Of a stretch of 64,000 nt of DNA, positions 42,480 through 52,552 are shown one piece after another. Under the pieces are notes generated by a model. That model made no database searches and was not told the origin of the DNA. It worked only from the letters and a program-made list of their open reading frames with translations. The position numbers and the translations under genes were made by a program. Source of the DNA: Agrypnia vestita (taxonomy: Eukaryota > Arthropoda > Insecta > Trichoptera > Phryganeidae); NCBI GenBank assembly GCA_016648135.1, contig JADDOH010023632.1, forward strand, positions 186,001 to 250,000, given 5' to 3'. Within the stretch, counting starts at the first letter, position 1. Each line of letters starts with the position of its first letter.

Positions 42480-43040
42480 TATTATGCAAATACGATATGC
42501 TGTTACTACCAGTGAAAAGCTATAATTGGCTTTTATGCTTACCTTTTATGTTTAAATTCTTTGTATTTATTAAATTAATATATTAAAAAATTAGGAAATT
42601 ATATAAATAAAATATTCCTTATGCCACGATACAAAATTTTTCGTTATTTATAATGTAATTAATGTTATATTTAGCATCAACTGTGTACAATACTGTTGTT
42701 ATACTGTTAACTATATATTAAAAACTATATACTAAAAAATACTGTTAACACTAACGTGGGTTTATACGGATGGGACTTTGATCTCTTCTGTCTATGTGCA
42801 TTAGTTGTTCAGTCCACTTTACGCACAAAATACAATTGACAATGAATGACACTCTGCTCCACGCTCAACTGTGTATGACTTTAGAGGCGAGTCTCCGAAA
42901 CAAATACCAGACTGTCCCAGCTAAGATTGCAGAATGATCGCGCTACTAAGATTACGATCAAAATTTTTCCTCTGTTAAATAATAGTCAAAAGTCTTGTCT
43001 GGTTATATAGTAAGCTGTAGTAATGGATCCGCTCTGTACT
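42480..43040. other. No gene recognised
   Basis: AT-rich. Local repeats of ATACTGTT near 42,690-42,750 only. Confidence 0.4.
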
Positions 43041-43077
43041 AACTACTACAATGCAGTACTACATTACATTGAAGTAT

Positions 43078-43132
43078 ATACTTTTCATCTTTTGAAGTGT
43101 GTGTGCCTACACTTCAAAAGATGAGAAGTGTA
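43078..43132. repeat. Hairpin, about 21-bp arms
   Basis: ACTTTTCATCTTTTGAAGTG and CACTTCAAAAGATGAGAAGT around a short GTGTGCC loop. Confidence 0.8.
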
Positions 43133-43170
43133 TAACACAAACTACACACACTTCAAAGTTATTGAAAGTA

Positions 43171-43304
43171 CAGTTGCCGGCAAACTTCTTGAAATTCTTG
43201 GGCGTAGTGGGGGAATGCGCAAAAGACAAAATTTGGGTGGAAAGGTACGTGCGCAAACTTCCCCCCACTATGCCGTAAAATTTCAAGATGTTTGCCGGCT
43301 ACTG
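43171..43304. mobile_element. Hairpin MITE family L, copy 2 (134 bp, TA duplication)
   Basis: CAGTTGCCGGCAAACTTCTT ... GATGTTTGCCGGCTACTG, flanked by TA (43,169-43,170; 43,305-43,306). Nearly fully palindromic. Confidence 0.82.
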
Positions 43305-43359
43305 TACGAGTAAATACTTCAAATAGTACATTTTTTCTGTTAAATTTTTGGGAAGTCAA

Positions 43360-43495
43360 TGTAGATAAATGAAGAAATTTTTGAAAATTGAAACAACCCT
43401 CCCACCCCTATAGTTTGAAAAATTTTGGGATAGAATGAAGAAATCTCTGGAAACTGAAACAATCCCTCCCCCCCATGGTTTTGAAAATTTTCTAG
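43360..43495 (+). repeat. Two-copy tandem repeat, about 66-75 bp
   Basis: ATGAAGAAATTTTTGAAAAT, TGAAACAACCCTCCC and ATGAAGAAATCTCTGGAAAC, TGAAACAATCCCTCCC. Confidence 0.65.
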
Positions 43496-43544
43496 TAGCA
43501 CACTTTTCAAGAAATACTTCTTGTAGGTCATTACAATTTTGTAG

Positions 43545-43660
43545 TAGTACAATTATTTCACTTCATTAGTACTACAATTGGTTCATATCATTAGTACTAC
43601 AATTAGTTCACTTCATGTAGTTTTTACTACAAATGTAGTGTACACATTGTAGTATTCAAA
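43545..43660 (+). repeat. Short tandem motif TAGTACTACAATT
   Basis: CATTAGTACTACAATTGGTT recurs about every 30 bp, followed by ACTACAAATGTAGT palindromes. Confidence 0.6.
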
Positions 43661-43689
43661 CTGGTGAATGTGTGTGTGTTGCAGTCTTC

Positions 43690-45740
43690 ATTTTGAAATG
43701 TAGTTTTTCCCTTCGCTAGTAAGCTGGCCGCGCGGCGAGTATTTTTATCGATAAAACATCGGCCGGAGCGTATAGTGAGGTATTTTTATCAAAAAACATG
43801 TTCTTGACCCAATTGGTTTAGGATTCTTTCGAAACGGACCTTGAAGGATTCGGGTTAACGTCAAGTAAGGCGAGCAAAACTTAACTGAGAGGTTAAGGAA
43901 CTTCGGACGCAGCATGCTACGCAGATAGTTGTTAGTAGCGGTGATAAATGGCAGATAACAGCGACAGGGAAATAACGGTCGTCCGTGGTTCGATTTAGGA
44001 CAAAGGATAAAATATTATTATTCATAAATGTTTTTATTTTGCGGTGAATGTTTTGACGCCGCTGCGACACACGCTCCGTCCGCGATCCGTGAGTCACACG
44101 AGAAAGAGATAAAAGTTCGAAAATAAACCCAGACAGGGAGATAATTTAGACAGCGAATGTGAATTATCGGAAAATGTTCGTTTGTTATTATTTGTCGTGC
44201 CGGGTACGTTATGTCTGGAAGAGTTTTTTATTTTTATTTTGATAAATGATTATTAAACATTTTCTTAGCTTAGTGTTGAGAGGACTTAAAGAACATGGCT
44301 TTTATATAATTTGAATAAATAAGACAATCAGATACAAGTATAAATTTCGCAATAATCATGATTTTTAGATGAATTAGACAGATTGAGTTATTTCGTTAAG
44401 TTAAGCCCTTAAATAGATAGGAGAATCAATATTGCTTAGGGTTTATTTATTTATTTCAACAGCTTTACACTTTTTACAATAAAATAAATCTCATATCTAC
44501 ATAACATAGTGCTATATTACTTATGTAAATATATACCCACATGCATGAAAATATATATCTACATACATATTTATAATTACACATAGGTACATACAAAAAC
44601 ACGTGCATATGCTTTTATTAATAATAAATAACAAACTCAAAAATGGATAGGTACGTGAAAAATACAATCATATTATAATTAAATTATATATCACACACCT
44701 AGATCAAATATTAATGGTGAAATGATCATTAAGCAGATAAATATGTGTATTGCCAGTAAGAAAACACGGTATGTACATTTTTATTTCTATTATTATTTGT
44801 ATACCCAAAAGTCACCTCCGGAAGGGTCATTTAATGAGAAAAGAACTCATCTACAGTTTCATAAATTATATTTTTAAATTTTCTCACTGGCAAGTTTTTC
44901 AATATTTGTCATCAATATCAAAAACAATTGGAAAATATGAAACAAACCGTTGCAACATTAAATCAGAAAACATATTTTAACATTTCCAAATGCAACCTAT
45001 AAGCACCAAAAATGTTGAAAAACAACCTACTGCCTACCTATAAAAAATATTCACGTAAAACAAACAGAAAAGAATCTTGTTATAAAAATTACCTTGACAA
45101 TGGTTTGCGGATTGTAGAATCAAGTATACCGCCGTACGAATCCTTGCCGTACGTAGGCGAATAATTGCGAGATGAGAATTGTAGTCAGGAAGGGTGGTTC
45201 AGGAAAAATAATTTTCCCGAAAACGTACGAAGAAAAACGTACAAGGAAATATCCATGCTCTAATGGCCGAGGGAAATAATCACATAAGTCAAAATAGTTT
45301 AAATTGTAGGACACTTTCACTTTAGAATATACCTACAAATGGTTGGCAAAGTATATGAACGCAAGTTTTAGTTTTTGAAACTACTGTGTATGTTATATCT
45401 TACAGCCACTATCTTTTTACATCTACTAAGTGTACGATGTGTTAAGTAAATCAGAATTAGATACAATCATTTTTATTCGAGATTTGTCACGAAATGTCTA
45501 CAAGGGGTGGTTTTATCAAGTTCTCACATTCCCGCTTTCCTTTCAACGGAGGGGCGCAACATCCGGGGATGGAGAGGTAACGGCGAGGTATTTTATTTAC
45601 CCTAGAAATGCGACTGACTGGCTTAGTGGCGGTAAAAAGGTAATAATATGTAAAGCAAAAGGGGCGAAGCTAGGGTTTTAAGTTAATGTTGTATAAAAGG
45701 ACTCATTTTCACGATTAAAGAATATGTACGCATGTGCGTG
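43690..45740. other. No gene recognised; possible LINE 3' tail on minus strand at 44,440
   Basis: GGTTTATTTATTTATTTCAA at about 44,440 read on the minus strand is an AAATAAATAAA tail, the type that ends LINEs, but no coding remnant follows that I can recognise. Confidence 0.3.
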
Positions 45741-45759
45741 TGCAACAGAGTTAGTCCAC

Positions 45760-46190
45760 AATACTTTACAGGTGGATTCTTGCCTTGATTGTGAGTCGAA
45801 AATGTTCATATTATTAATATATCGAATATTTAAAGCGTTAACTTTGTGGTTAGACATTATAACAGAGTGTTAATTAAATTAGTATAAACCACTACCACTC
45901 CGAAAATGTTCAAGCAACCATGACCTAATGTCAATAGTTATAGTTATAGATATGCATTATGAACGTTTGCATTTTTTTTCAAAATTTCTGACTTTTTTGC
46001 AAAATGTTGAACTATTATTACAGTACATCATACATAATACATCAATTATGAAAAAATCGTTCGCTTCAATACAAGTCAAATAAAATAATAAAACCTTTCA
46101 AAAAGTAAAAATAGATTTTTATAAAGTTATTTATTATTTTATTAGACTTATATTGAAGCGAATGAATTGTTCATTATTATGATTAACATA
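45760..46190. mobile_element. Family E MITE, interrupted copy
   Basis: TTTACAGGTGGATTCTTGCC, TTGATTGTGAGTCGAAAATG and, from 45,898, GAAAATGTTCAAGCAACCAT. The two halves are separated by 92 bp (45,810-45,901) flanked by the direct repeat CGAAAATGTTCA, suggesting a small secondary insertion or duplication. Confidence 0.6.
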
Positions 46191-46254
46191 GTTAATTGGT
46201 AAGAGTAAGAAAAACTTCCGGGATCCGATGGTAAATATTTCATTTTAAACAATA

Positions 46255-46660
46255 TACAGGATGTCCCGTATCTCGACGTCAAGCCGAAGTAGGGTGACAG
46301 GCCAAGTCATAATAGTTATCGGAAAAATATTTAAAAAAATCTATGTCATGTGTTTTAAAAATTATAAGCATTTTAAAAAAATCAAAAAATCTACACCCTG
46401 TGACGGTCTTTTCACTCCTGTTGCTACAAATCTTTATTTTTCTTCATTTTTTTTATTATTATGCAATCCTGAATAATGTTTCTGTAAACTTTTCTCCAAA
46501 ATTCAAAGTCAACTGCTCCAGCTTGGAAGAAAATGTCACTTTTTGACCAAATCAAGTATTCAAAATCAATACTTTGCCCAGTTTTAACTGACTGTTTTTT
46601 TTAGTTTTTTTAATATTTTTCTGATAACTAATATTATTATCACCAGATTTCGGCTTGACT
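46255..46660 (+). mobile_element. TIR element family D, copy 2
   Basis: Left end ACAGGATGTCCCGTATCTCG, ACGTCAAGCCGAAG; body matches the minus strand of 9,111-9,676. The right TIR is decayed (CACCAGATTTCGGCTTGAC). Confidence 0.75.
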
Positions 46661-46664
46661 TTTT

Positions 46665-47250
46665 CTGTGTTTCTTCCTAAGTAAAAAGTCATCAATTATT
46701 TTGTATGAAGTTCCACGCAAACGTGTACTGCCATTTTAATAGTTTTAGTATAAGTATTTTACGATAGCGGAGGAAAAAATAAAGCTATGGAGAGCGAAGC
46801 GTACGAGGGAGAATTAAATTAGGTCAACTTATTTTTACATTTATTAACCGCGATATTTTTTGCGATTTAACACGAGTGTAATTTGCGGAGCCCGTAACGA
46901 TGGTCGTAAACTGCACCAGCATATTTAATGGCAGAGCTTACCCGCTTCGCTACTACGTGTTGAATATTATTTTACACACACGAGCCGAGGGGTTTGAAAA
47001 GTGCGCTTATTTATATCGAAGCTTTAATGTTTTAACGAAGAAATTAAAATTAGCTGCATTGTCTGATGAAAGAATTTTTCTGACCTCATTTGTCTTTTTA
47101 AAATTGTTAATTAATGTAGGTATATTAAATAAAACACATTATTATTGTGAAATTGCAATTTCAGAACAAAGTTCTGTGAATTATTAACTAAGCAAATTTT
47201 ATTAATCAATTAAAAAAGACATACAGAAAAATCAAATTAACTAAAAAATA
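46665..47250. other. No gene recognised
   Basis: A 95-codon plus frame (46,900-47,187) has no recognisable domain. Confidence 0.35.
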
Positions 47251-47254
47251 TTTT

Positions 47255-47335
47255 AGCTGCTACCGGGATTCGAACCAACGGATCTCCATTCTATCCGGAG
47301 ATGGCGCGTTATCCAATTTCAACTTGGTAAGTTAA
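47255..47335 (-). repeat. tRNA-like sequence (pseudo-tRNA or SINE head)
   Basis: Minus strand: TTGGATAACGCGCCATCTCC (A-box TGGATAACGCG), GGATAGAATGGAGATCC, GTTGGTTCGAATCCCGGTAG (B box GGTTCGAATCC). It resembles a tRNA-Arg layout, but the anticodon arm has a mismatch and extra loop bases and the GGTAGC 3' side lacks a paired 5' acceptor strand. Confidence 0.5.
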
Positions 47336-47339
47336 TGAA

Positions 47340-47890
47340 AAATTTTCGACCTTATAATATGTAGTCTGGCGTGGCGAAAATTGCGTCTTTTCTAATTGAT
47401 TAATAAAAATTTGTTAATTAATGGCTTGTATTATTTTGTCCTGAAGTAAATACATGTATAATGTATCACGTCCCTGCTAGGTGTACCAGGAAAAACATAA
47501 AACACAAGATGATTTACCTACATTATTTACAAATGTTGCAATTAAATTTGCATTTTTAATTTACATTTTTAACTTGATTTGCAATTATTTGGAGGGCTTC
47601 TTTTGCGCTCATATTTTTCTTTTTCCTGCATTTAGTTTCTCAATTTTCTGCAATGCATTGATTATTGTGGTCCACTTTCTGATTTTCCTTGTACCGCAAA
47701 CTTGATTTTTTCAAAACTTTTTGTATTTTTTTCTCCTTTTTCTGTGAATTTATTTGTATTATGTAATTTAAAGGCTTTATGGTCATACTGCTTGTAAACA
47801 AATAAAATATATTTGGTTACACTAAAACTGAAAAAAAACAGATGTATTATGTTAATATTATTAGCTATCAATTTAAATATCTTAAAGATA
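47340..47890. other. No gene recognised
   Basis: AT-rich; nothing recognised. Confidence 0.4.
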
Positions 47891-47894
47891 TTTC

Positions 47895-48184
47895 GTAAAA
47901 TCGAATAAAGTATTGCTGCCAAGTGCCTAATCTCAGGAAGAAATTTAAAATCTACACCGTTTGACCGATCTGATCCAAATTTTGTATACATTTTTCTGAG
48001 GACCCAGCGGAAAACATAGGCCCCATTTACGTCATGGACATCTCGTCCATCCTAGCCTAGATAAATGGAAACATTGTTTTCATTAAAGGCTTTGCAAAAC
48101 AATGGAACCTTCACCTCTATAAACCACAAACTTATTTTTAACTTAATCTTTACCCCGAGCAATGCCGGGTACGAACAGCCAGTA
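47895..48184 (-). repeat. Retroelement-type repeat family A, copy 3
   Basis: Minus strand starts TACTGGCTGTTCGTACCCGG, CATTGCTCGGGGTAAAGATT, and ends with CAAAATTTGGATCAGATCGG, TCAAACGGTGTAGATTTT, as in copy 1. Only the last unit of the tandem array is present, and the GACA tail is missing. Confidence 0.7.
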
Positions 48185-48189
48185 TACTT

Positions 48190-48715
48190 TAAATGTATCA
48201 ATTTTGTTGTGATGATTATACAATTTGTTTGAAGTAACATTCAAGATATATATTATTTACGTACAAACTTGAGTAGGATTTTTTTTCACTTGTCCTTTCC
48301 TCGCCTTTCTTATCAAAAACTTACCACGGACACCACGACTTTTTACGGTCATCAAATTTTTACTACTTGTGTACCACACTAGGTACTACATAAATCTAAG
48401 AGGATCATCTTCCAGTAATTTGGTTTGATTGATCTTCCGCGGGTGTCCTCTGTTTTTGGTGCGATAAAACACGTTTTTCTTACAATCCTCACCTCATTCA
48501 TATGTTTATACGACCAAAATATCTGAGCAACCCTTTTTTAGTCATATTCCCTATTCCAAGACCAGCTTCACCTAATTTTTCCTCTTGATTTGTCCATTCT
48601 TTACCCAAGCTTAATAGACTTGCCACATATTATCTTTAAGCTTCTCTACCATCCTTCAACGCTTTAGCCATGTTTGTAAAAAAAATTATAGATTATTATT
48701 TTACTCCTTTATTGT
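48190..48715. other. No gene recognised
   Basis: A tract with stretches such as CTTTACCCAAGCTTAATAGAC that may be a decayed minus-strand LINE; not supportable. Confidence 0.3.
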
Positions 48716-48719
48716 AGCT

Positions 48720-48884
48720 TCTTATAATAAGTCAGAAATATTTTTAAAAAATGCAAACTTTGATGTCGCATATCTCCATAACTTTTGATATTAGGTCATG
48801 ATAGCTTGAACATTTTCGATTCATAATCAAGGCAGGAGTATAGTCCTGCGAGGTTATTAATGTTTTACAAATAACCCTGTATAC
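48720..48884. mobile_element. Family E MITE, right half
   Basis: AATGCAAACTTTGATGTCGC, TTAGGTCATGATAGCTTGAA, CAGGAGTATAGTCCTGCGAG, CAAATAACCCTGTATAC. Confidence 0.75.
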
Positions 48885-48947
48885 TTACGTGGCCAAAATA
48901 TTTTTTACCTACCAAGTGATGGAACAAACCTATTGTTTTAGGTTGTA

Positions 48948-49568
48948 ATGGCATCGACGTCGAAAGATTTGATTATAAGTAGATGGCTGGAGGAAGAATT
49001 CACAGAAAGTAGCTCGTCAGAGGACGAAGAAGGGGATAGTGGTCCAGAGGAGCAGACAGCTCCAATTGGTTCGCCTCAGGTTAGTGACACGGAACAAGAA
49101 AGTGACGAAGACAAAGATAGTGTGCCTTTGTCACAGTTAGCGGTTTATGAATCTTCCAATAGGATGAAAAAAGGACCCCCAGCTACATCTAGAACCAGGG
49201 CCCATAATATCATGACGAGACCTCCAGGTCCAAAAGGTATTGCCAGAGGTGCTACGACTGGTCGGGTTCGAACTTGTGAAACAACTTATTACACGACGAA
49301 TTACGCAAGAAAATATACACAGGGCTATTAAATTGAAAGCCAGGCTTCTTCTGGAGCTACCCTAAAACCCGCAAGATTTGCCACACAAAATTTGCCAATA
49401 CGCAGTGGAAAAGGACGGTGTGACTTCTGCAGTAGAGCGAGAGATCGAAGCACCTGCAAACAATGTGGCAAGTGTAATAGGCGTGTTTGTCCGGATCACA
49501 AAATCATAGCTGTCACGAAAACGCTATTGAATAGAAACAACCCATTCGTAAACATTGTAATAAGATGA
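48948..49568 (+). pseudogene. piggyBac-like transposase, internally deleted (N-terminus plus cysteine-rich C-terminus)
   Basis: An intact piggyBac transposase cuts at TTAA sites and excises without a footprint. Here 207 codons remain in one frame, against 550-650 normally. The start MASTSKDLIISRWLEEEF is followed by an acidic Ser/Glu-rich segment, typical of these N-termini, then RPPGPKGIARGATT. The DDD catalytic core is missing. After a stop (TAA 49,329-49,331) the frame continues with KGRCDFCSRARDRSTCKQCG, KCNRRVCPDH, the C-terminal cysteine-rich zinc-binding domain (CxxC...CxxC...CxxH-type), and ends at TGA 49,566-49,568. The ATG follows TTGTTTTAG, a possible splice acceptor. TTAA-flanked ends were not found. 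Confidence 0.8.
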
Positions 49569-49826
49569 TTAATTTACCAAATTAATATGTGCCAAAGAAT
49601 TAAAAACTGGTTGATGTCAATAAGTTCAAAATATGTTAATTTTCATAGAAATCTTTAGTTTATAATTCAAATAACTTAAGAAATTGTTGACTTTTATTAA
49701 AGTATTTAGTAAGAAATAAAGTTGATTTGTCACATTATAAGTTATTTAATTTTATCAAATAAGAGGTGTAACAAAAAAACCTATACCATAATGGGTGGCG
49801 CATGTGACCCGCGCGAGCCCTCTAGC

Positions 49827-50504
49827 GCCGGCCGCACACTGAATGCGTTTTCGTACGAAATTGAGTAGTACGTATACGTACGAATACGCAAGTACATTCC
49901 TAACCTTCGAAGTAGTACTGAACATCGCACACTGTACACGATTTAGTAGTGCGTGTACGCACGTATAGATGCGACGTCCGACACGATCCGGACTTGTTCG
50001 GAAATTTTTGCGATTTCGTACGATGGATTGAAATCTATTGAAAAATTTGTCAATTTGACACATGACCACAAATGTTTGTGGGACCAAAGTGATTCAACTA
50101 CGTGACCATCAGCGCAGATCATGGCGGAGAAGCTATAAAGAACTAAAAAAATACCTGTAAGTTAAATAATTTGGTTTAATGAAGGTGAGGTATAATTATG
50201 TACTTCGAACAAAAAAACTTTTAAATATTTCTCCGATGTTATGAGCTCTCGTTGCGCTTCGATTCTCCCTAGCATTTGTGAATCTATTAGCTAGATAGTC
50301 ATGAAATTTGTCATTATTTTAGTCTGCCATAATAGAGTTTTCCATAAGATACAGATTGTTCATTTGGCGCGAACGTCATTGGAGAAATGCGCAAAGTAAC
50401 TGATCGTGTCAACGCAAGAAGCAATCAATGTGGCGCGCTCCAATACGTACGAAAGTAGTCGTACGAATACGTACTTAATAATTCGTATCCAAAGTGCGGC
50501 CGGC
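49827..50504. mobile_element. GC-rich TIR element with TACGTACGAATACG subrepeats
   Basis: Left GCCGGCCGCACACTGAATGC and right GTGCGGCCGGC are inverted ends. Just inside are TACGTATACGTACGAATACG (49,869) and, inverted, CGTACGAATACGTACTTAAT (50,460). The element is non-coding. The near-identical direct repeat GCGCGAGCCCTCTAG / GCGCGAGCCCTTTAG flanks it (49,811-49,825 and 50,520-50,534), although the right copy lies 15 bp beyond the TIR. A PIF/Harbinger-like origin is possible from the end sequence but unproven. Confidence 0.6.
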
Positions 50505-50704
50505 CCAGGAATACTTGAAGCGCGAGCCCTTTAGGTTATAGGTTATTATGACTATCATTTTACTGTAAAATGTCAAAAAATAAAAAAAAACGAGCGAGCC
50601 ATTCAGTAGTCGCACACGATGTGACACGACGACATCTCACAATTAAAAATATCAATTGAGCAGCAACAGAAATTAACATCAAAATTTGAAAAAGCTAATA
50701 TGTA

Positions 50705-50870
50705 CCTATATATTTTCTTCTTCAAATATAGCAAAATTATTTTGTGGTGACATAATTATAATTTATATAAAATAACTTTGTAAACACCACTTTTATAATG
50801 AATAGTTGAATTTTTTTCAATAAAAAAGTGGTGTTTTCAAAGTTATTTTATATAAATTACCTATATATTT
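50705..50870. mobile_element. Penelope-like terminal-repeat fragment
   Basis: TTTCTTCTTCAAATATAGCA, AAATTATTTTGTGGTGACAT matches 31,512-31,560. The inverted pair ATATAAAATAACTTTGTAAA / TTTCAAAGTTATTTTATATA brackets TTGAATTTTTTTCAATAAAA. Confidence 0.55.
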
Positions 50871-50879
50871 ATTAATTAG

Positions 50880-51415
50880 TAAATAGGAATAAAGAAAATT
50901 TATTTGCATTTATTTATTATTGAATTTTGCCGCACTAGGTAGGTACCGTATATATAATAGTGTATGGAAACTTTGAATAAATATTTAAAAATAATTACCT
51001 AAATTACACAAAATTTGAGAATAAAAATCATTAAGGGTAGTTATTGTTTACATTCATGTAAAAAAAAGTATTTATTGGATAGTTTCGAAGATATAAGCCA
51101 AAATATATCAAAGTTACAACATCCACACACTTGACACCAGCCACGTAAGATATATACGAAATCAGAAGCGTTGGCTGTTGGAAGTGTGCGTCTCGGCTGT
51201 GATGACACTTGCTGGACACTGATTTGTTTATAAACGATGATTTTTTCCATCGTGCGTGCTCCGCGCGCGCTCAATGGTTAAATGAAATTGCGCGCTCTTC
51301 CCTGGCGTCTTATTTCCTGTTACGCATTTCTGTCCATTTTCACGAAATGACTGCCACAGATTGCAGGAAAGCGAGGGGAAAGATGTTACACATCAAAAAA
51401 TGTCCGCGTCGTATC
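50880..51415. other. No gene recognised
   Basis: AT-rich then mixed; nothing recognised. Confidence 0.4.
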
Positions 51416-51419
51416 CGCG

Positions 51420-51727
51420 TAGCTTCTCCGCCCTGACAGAGATGCAACTTTCCCCGACGCCCGCTTGTCCAAAACAGAAAAGAAAACATGTACTTATTTA
51501 GAAATGAAATATCTAAATGTAAAATACGAATTTTTTAAACCGATAAGCCATGTATTAATCTTTTCTTTTCAAACTGCGCCCAATTTTACAAAAAAACGTT
51601 TTTTTTCCAAACCGGATGCGCTACATTTCAGATATTTCATTTCTAAATAAGCAGGTACGTGAAATTTTCTGTATCAGACAAAGTTGAAACGGGGAACGTT
51701 GCATCTCAGTCACGGCGGAGGAGATTC
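51420..51727. mobile_element. Hairpin MITE family P, complete copy
   Basis: Left CTTCTCCGCCCTGACAGAGA, TGCAACTTTCCCCG, GTACTTATTTAGAAATGAAA and the inverted right TTTCATTTCTAAATAAGCAG, GGGAACGTTGCATCTCAGTC, ACGGCGGAGGAGATTC. The arms exceed 90 bp. Confidence 0.7.
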
Positions 51728-51764
51728 ACGATAATGGACACGACATGTAAATTTTTTTTTATCC

Positions 51765-52130
51765 CAATTATAATAATTTCATTGTCTGTCCATCCGTTTG
51801 TCTGTTTGTCTGTCTGTCGAAAAATCACCCAATCTAAATTTGAGGCTCCCTGGGTTGCATAACCCCTTAAATTGGGCAGCTCTTAGCGAGGCAGGGACTA
51901 GTTTCGTAATTTGCGGCACTTTTATAAACACGACCCCACCGTACCAGGTTACCAAGATATTCATCACGAAACGGAGATGACTACTTATATATTTATCTCT
52001 GTCAATGTGCTCGGCGCTGGACGCCGTTGGCGGATATTTCCCGCCACGCCGCCGTGTCGGAGGAAACGAGGGAGCGAGAGGGAAATGACAAAACGGAGCG
52101 AGAGGGGGAAACAAAGGAGGGTGGCGCGGA
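51765..52130 (-). repeat. CAGACA-tailed retroelement repeat, minus strand
   Basis: The minus strand ends GACAGACAGACAAACAGACA, AACGGATGGACAGACAATGA, AATTATTATA, the same tail as family B. The rest (GGAGCCTCAAATTTAGATTG) belongs to a different body. Confidence 0.5.
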
Positions 52131-52134
52131 AGTA

Positions 52135-52350
52135 GTGCACTTGTCGCGGCGGATCGGGGTTGAGACCCTTTACGGCGGAGGTAAAGCGGAAACTTTACGA
52201 CGGAGATGAAAAGGTCCGTACTTTGCGCTCACCTGTATTTCGAGAACAAAAACATTCGTTGATAATGTCAATTAATATCATGCACAATGGAAGCGTTTTA
52301 CCGAAAATAATCTTCTAGCTGGAAGTTAATTCTTTATTTATTCAATTTTT
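52135..52350. other. No feature recognised
   Basis: A GC-rich to AT-rich transition without a recognisable element. Confidence 0.35.
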
Positions 52351-52502
52351 GCATATGTTGCGGTGAATTTGTATTTCTAGCGAGTCTATATTTTCACTAG
52401 TAGAAATATATTTTACCCGGTCGGGCAGTGAAAACAGGTCAATCAATGAATTTTCAGATTCACTGCGCAGTATCGGTGAAACTATATTTTAATCTAACGT
52501 AA

Positions 52503-52540
52503 CCTATTAATAATAATAATAATAATATTAATAATATCCG
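52503..52540. repeat. AAT microsatellite
   Basis: TAATAATAATAATAATAAT next to the mariner insertion site. Confidence 0.9.
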
Positions 52541-52552
52541 GTATATAATATA

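Noticed and set aside
46900..47187. 95-codon plus-strand frame
   Set aside because: No recognisable domain or splice context; probably chance.
47255..47335. Functional tRNA-Arg gene
   Set aside because: Mismatch and extra bases in the anticodon arm and no paired 5' acceptor strand.
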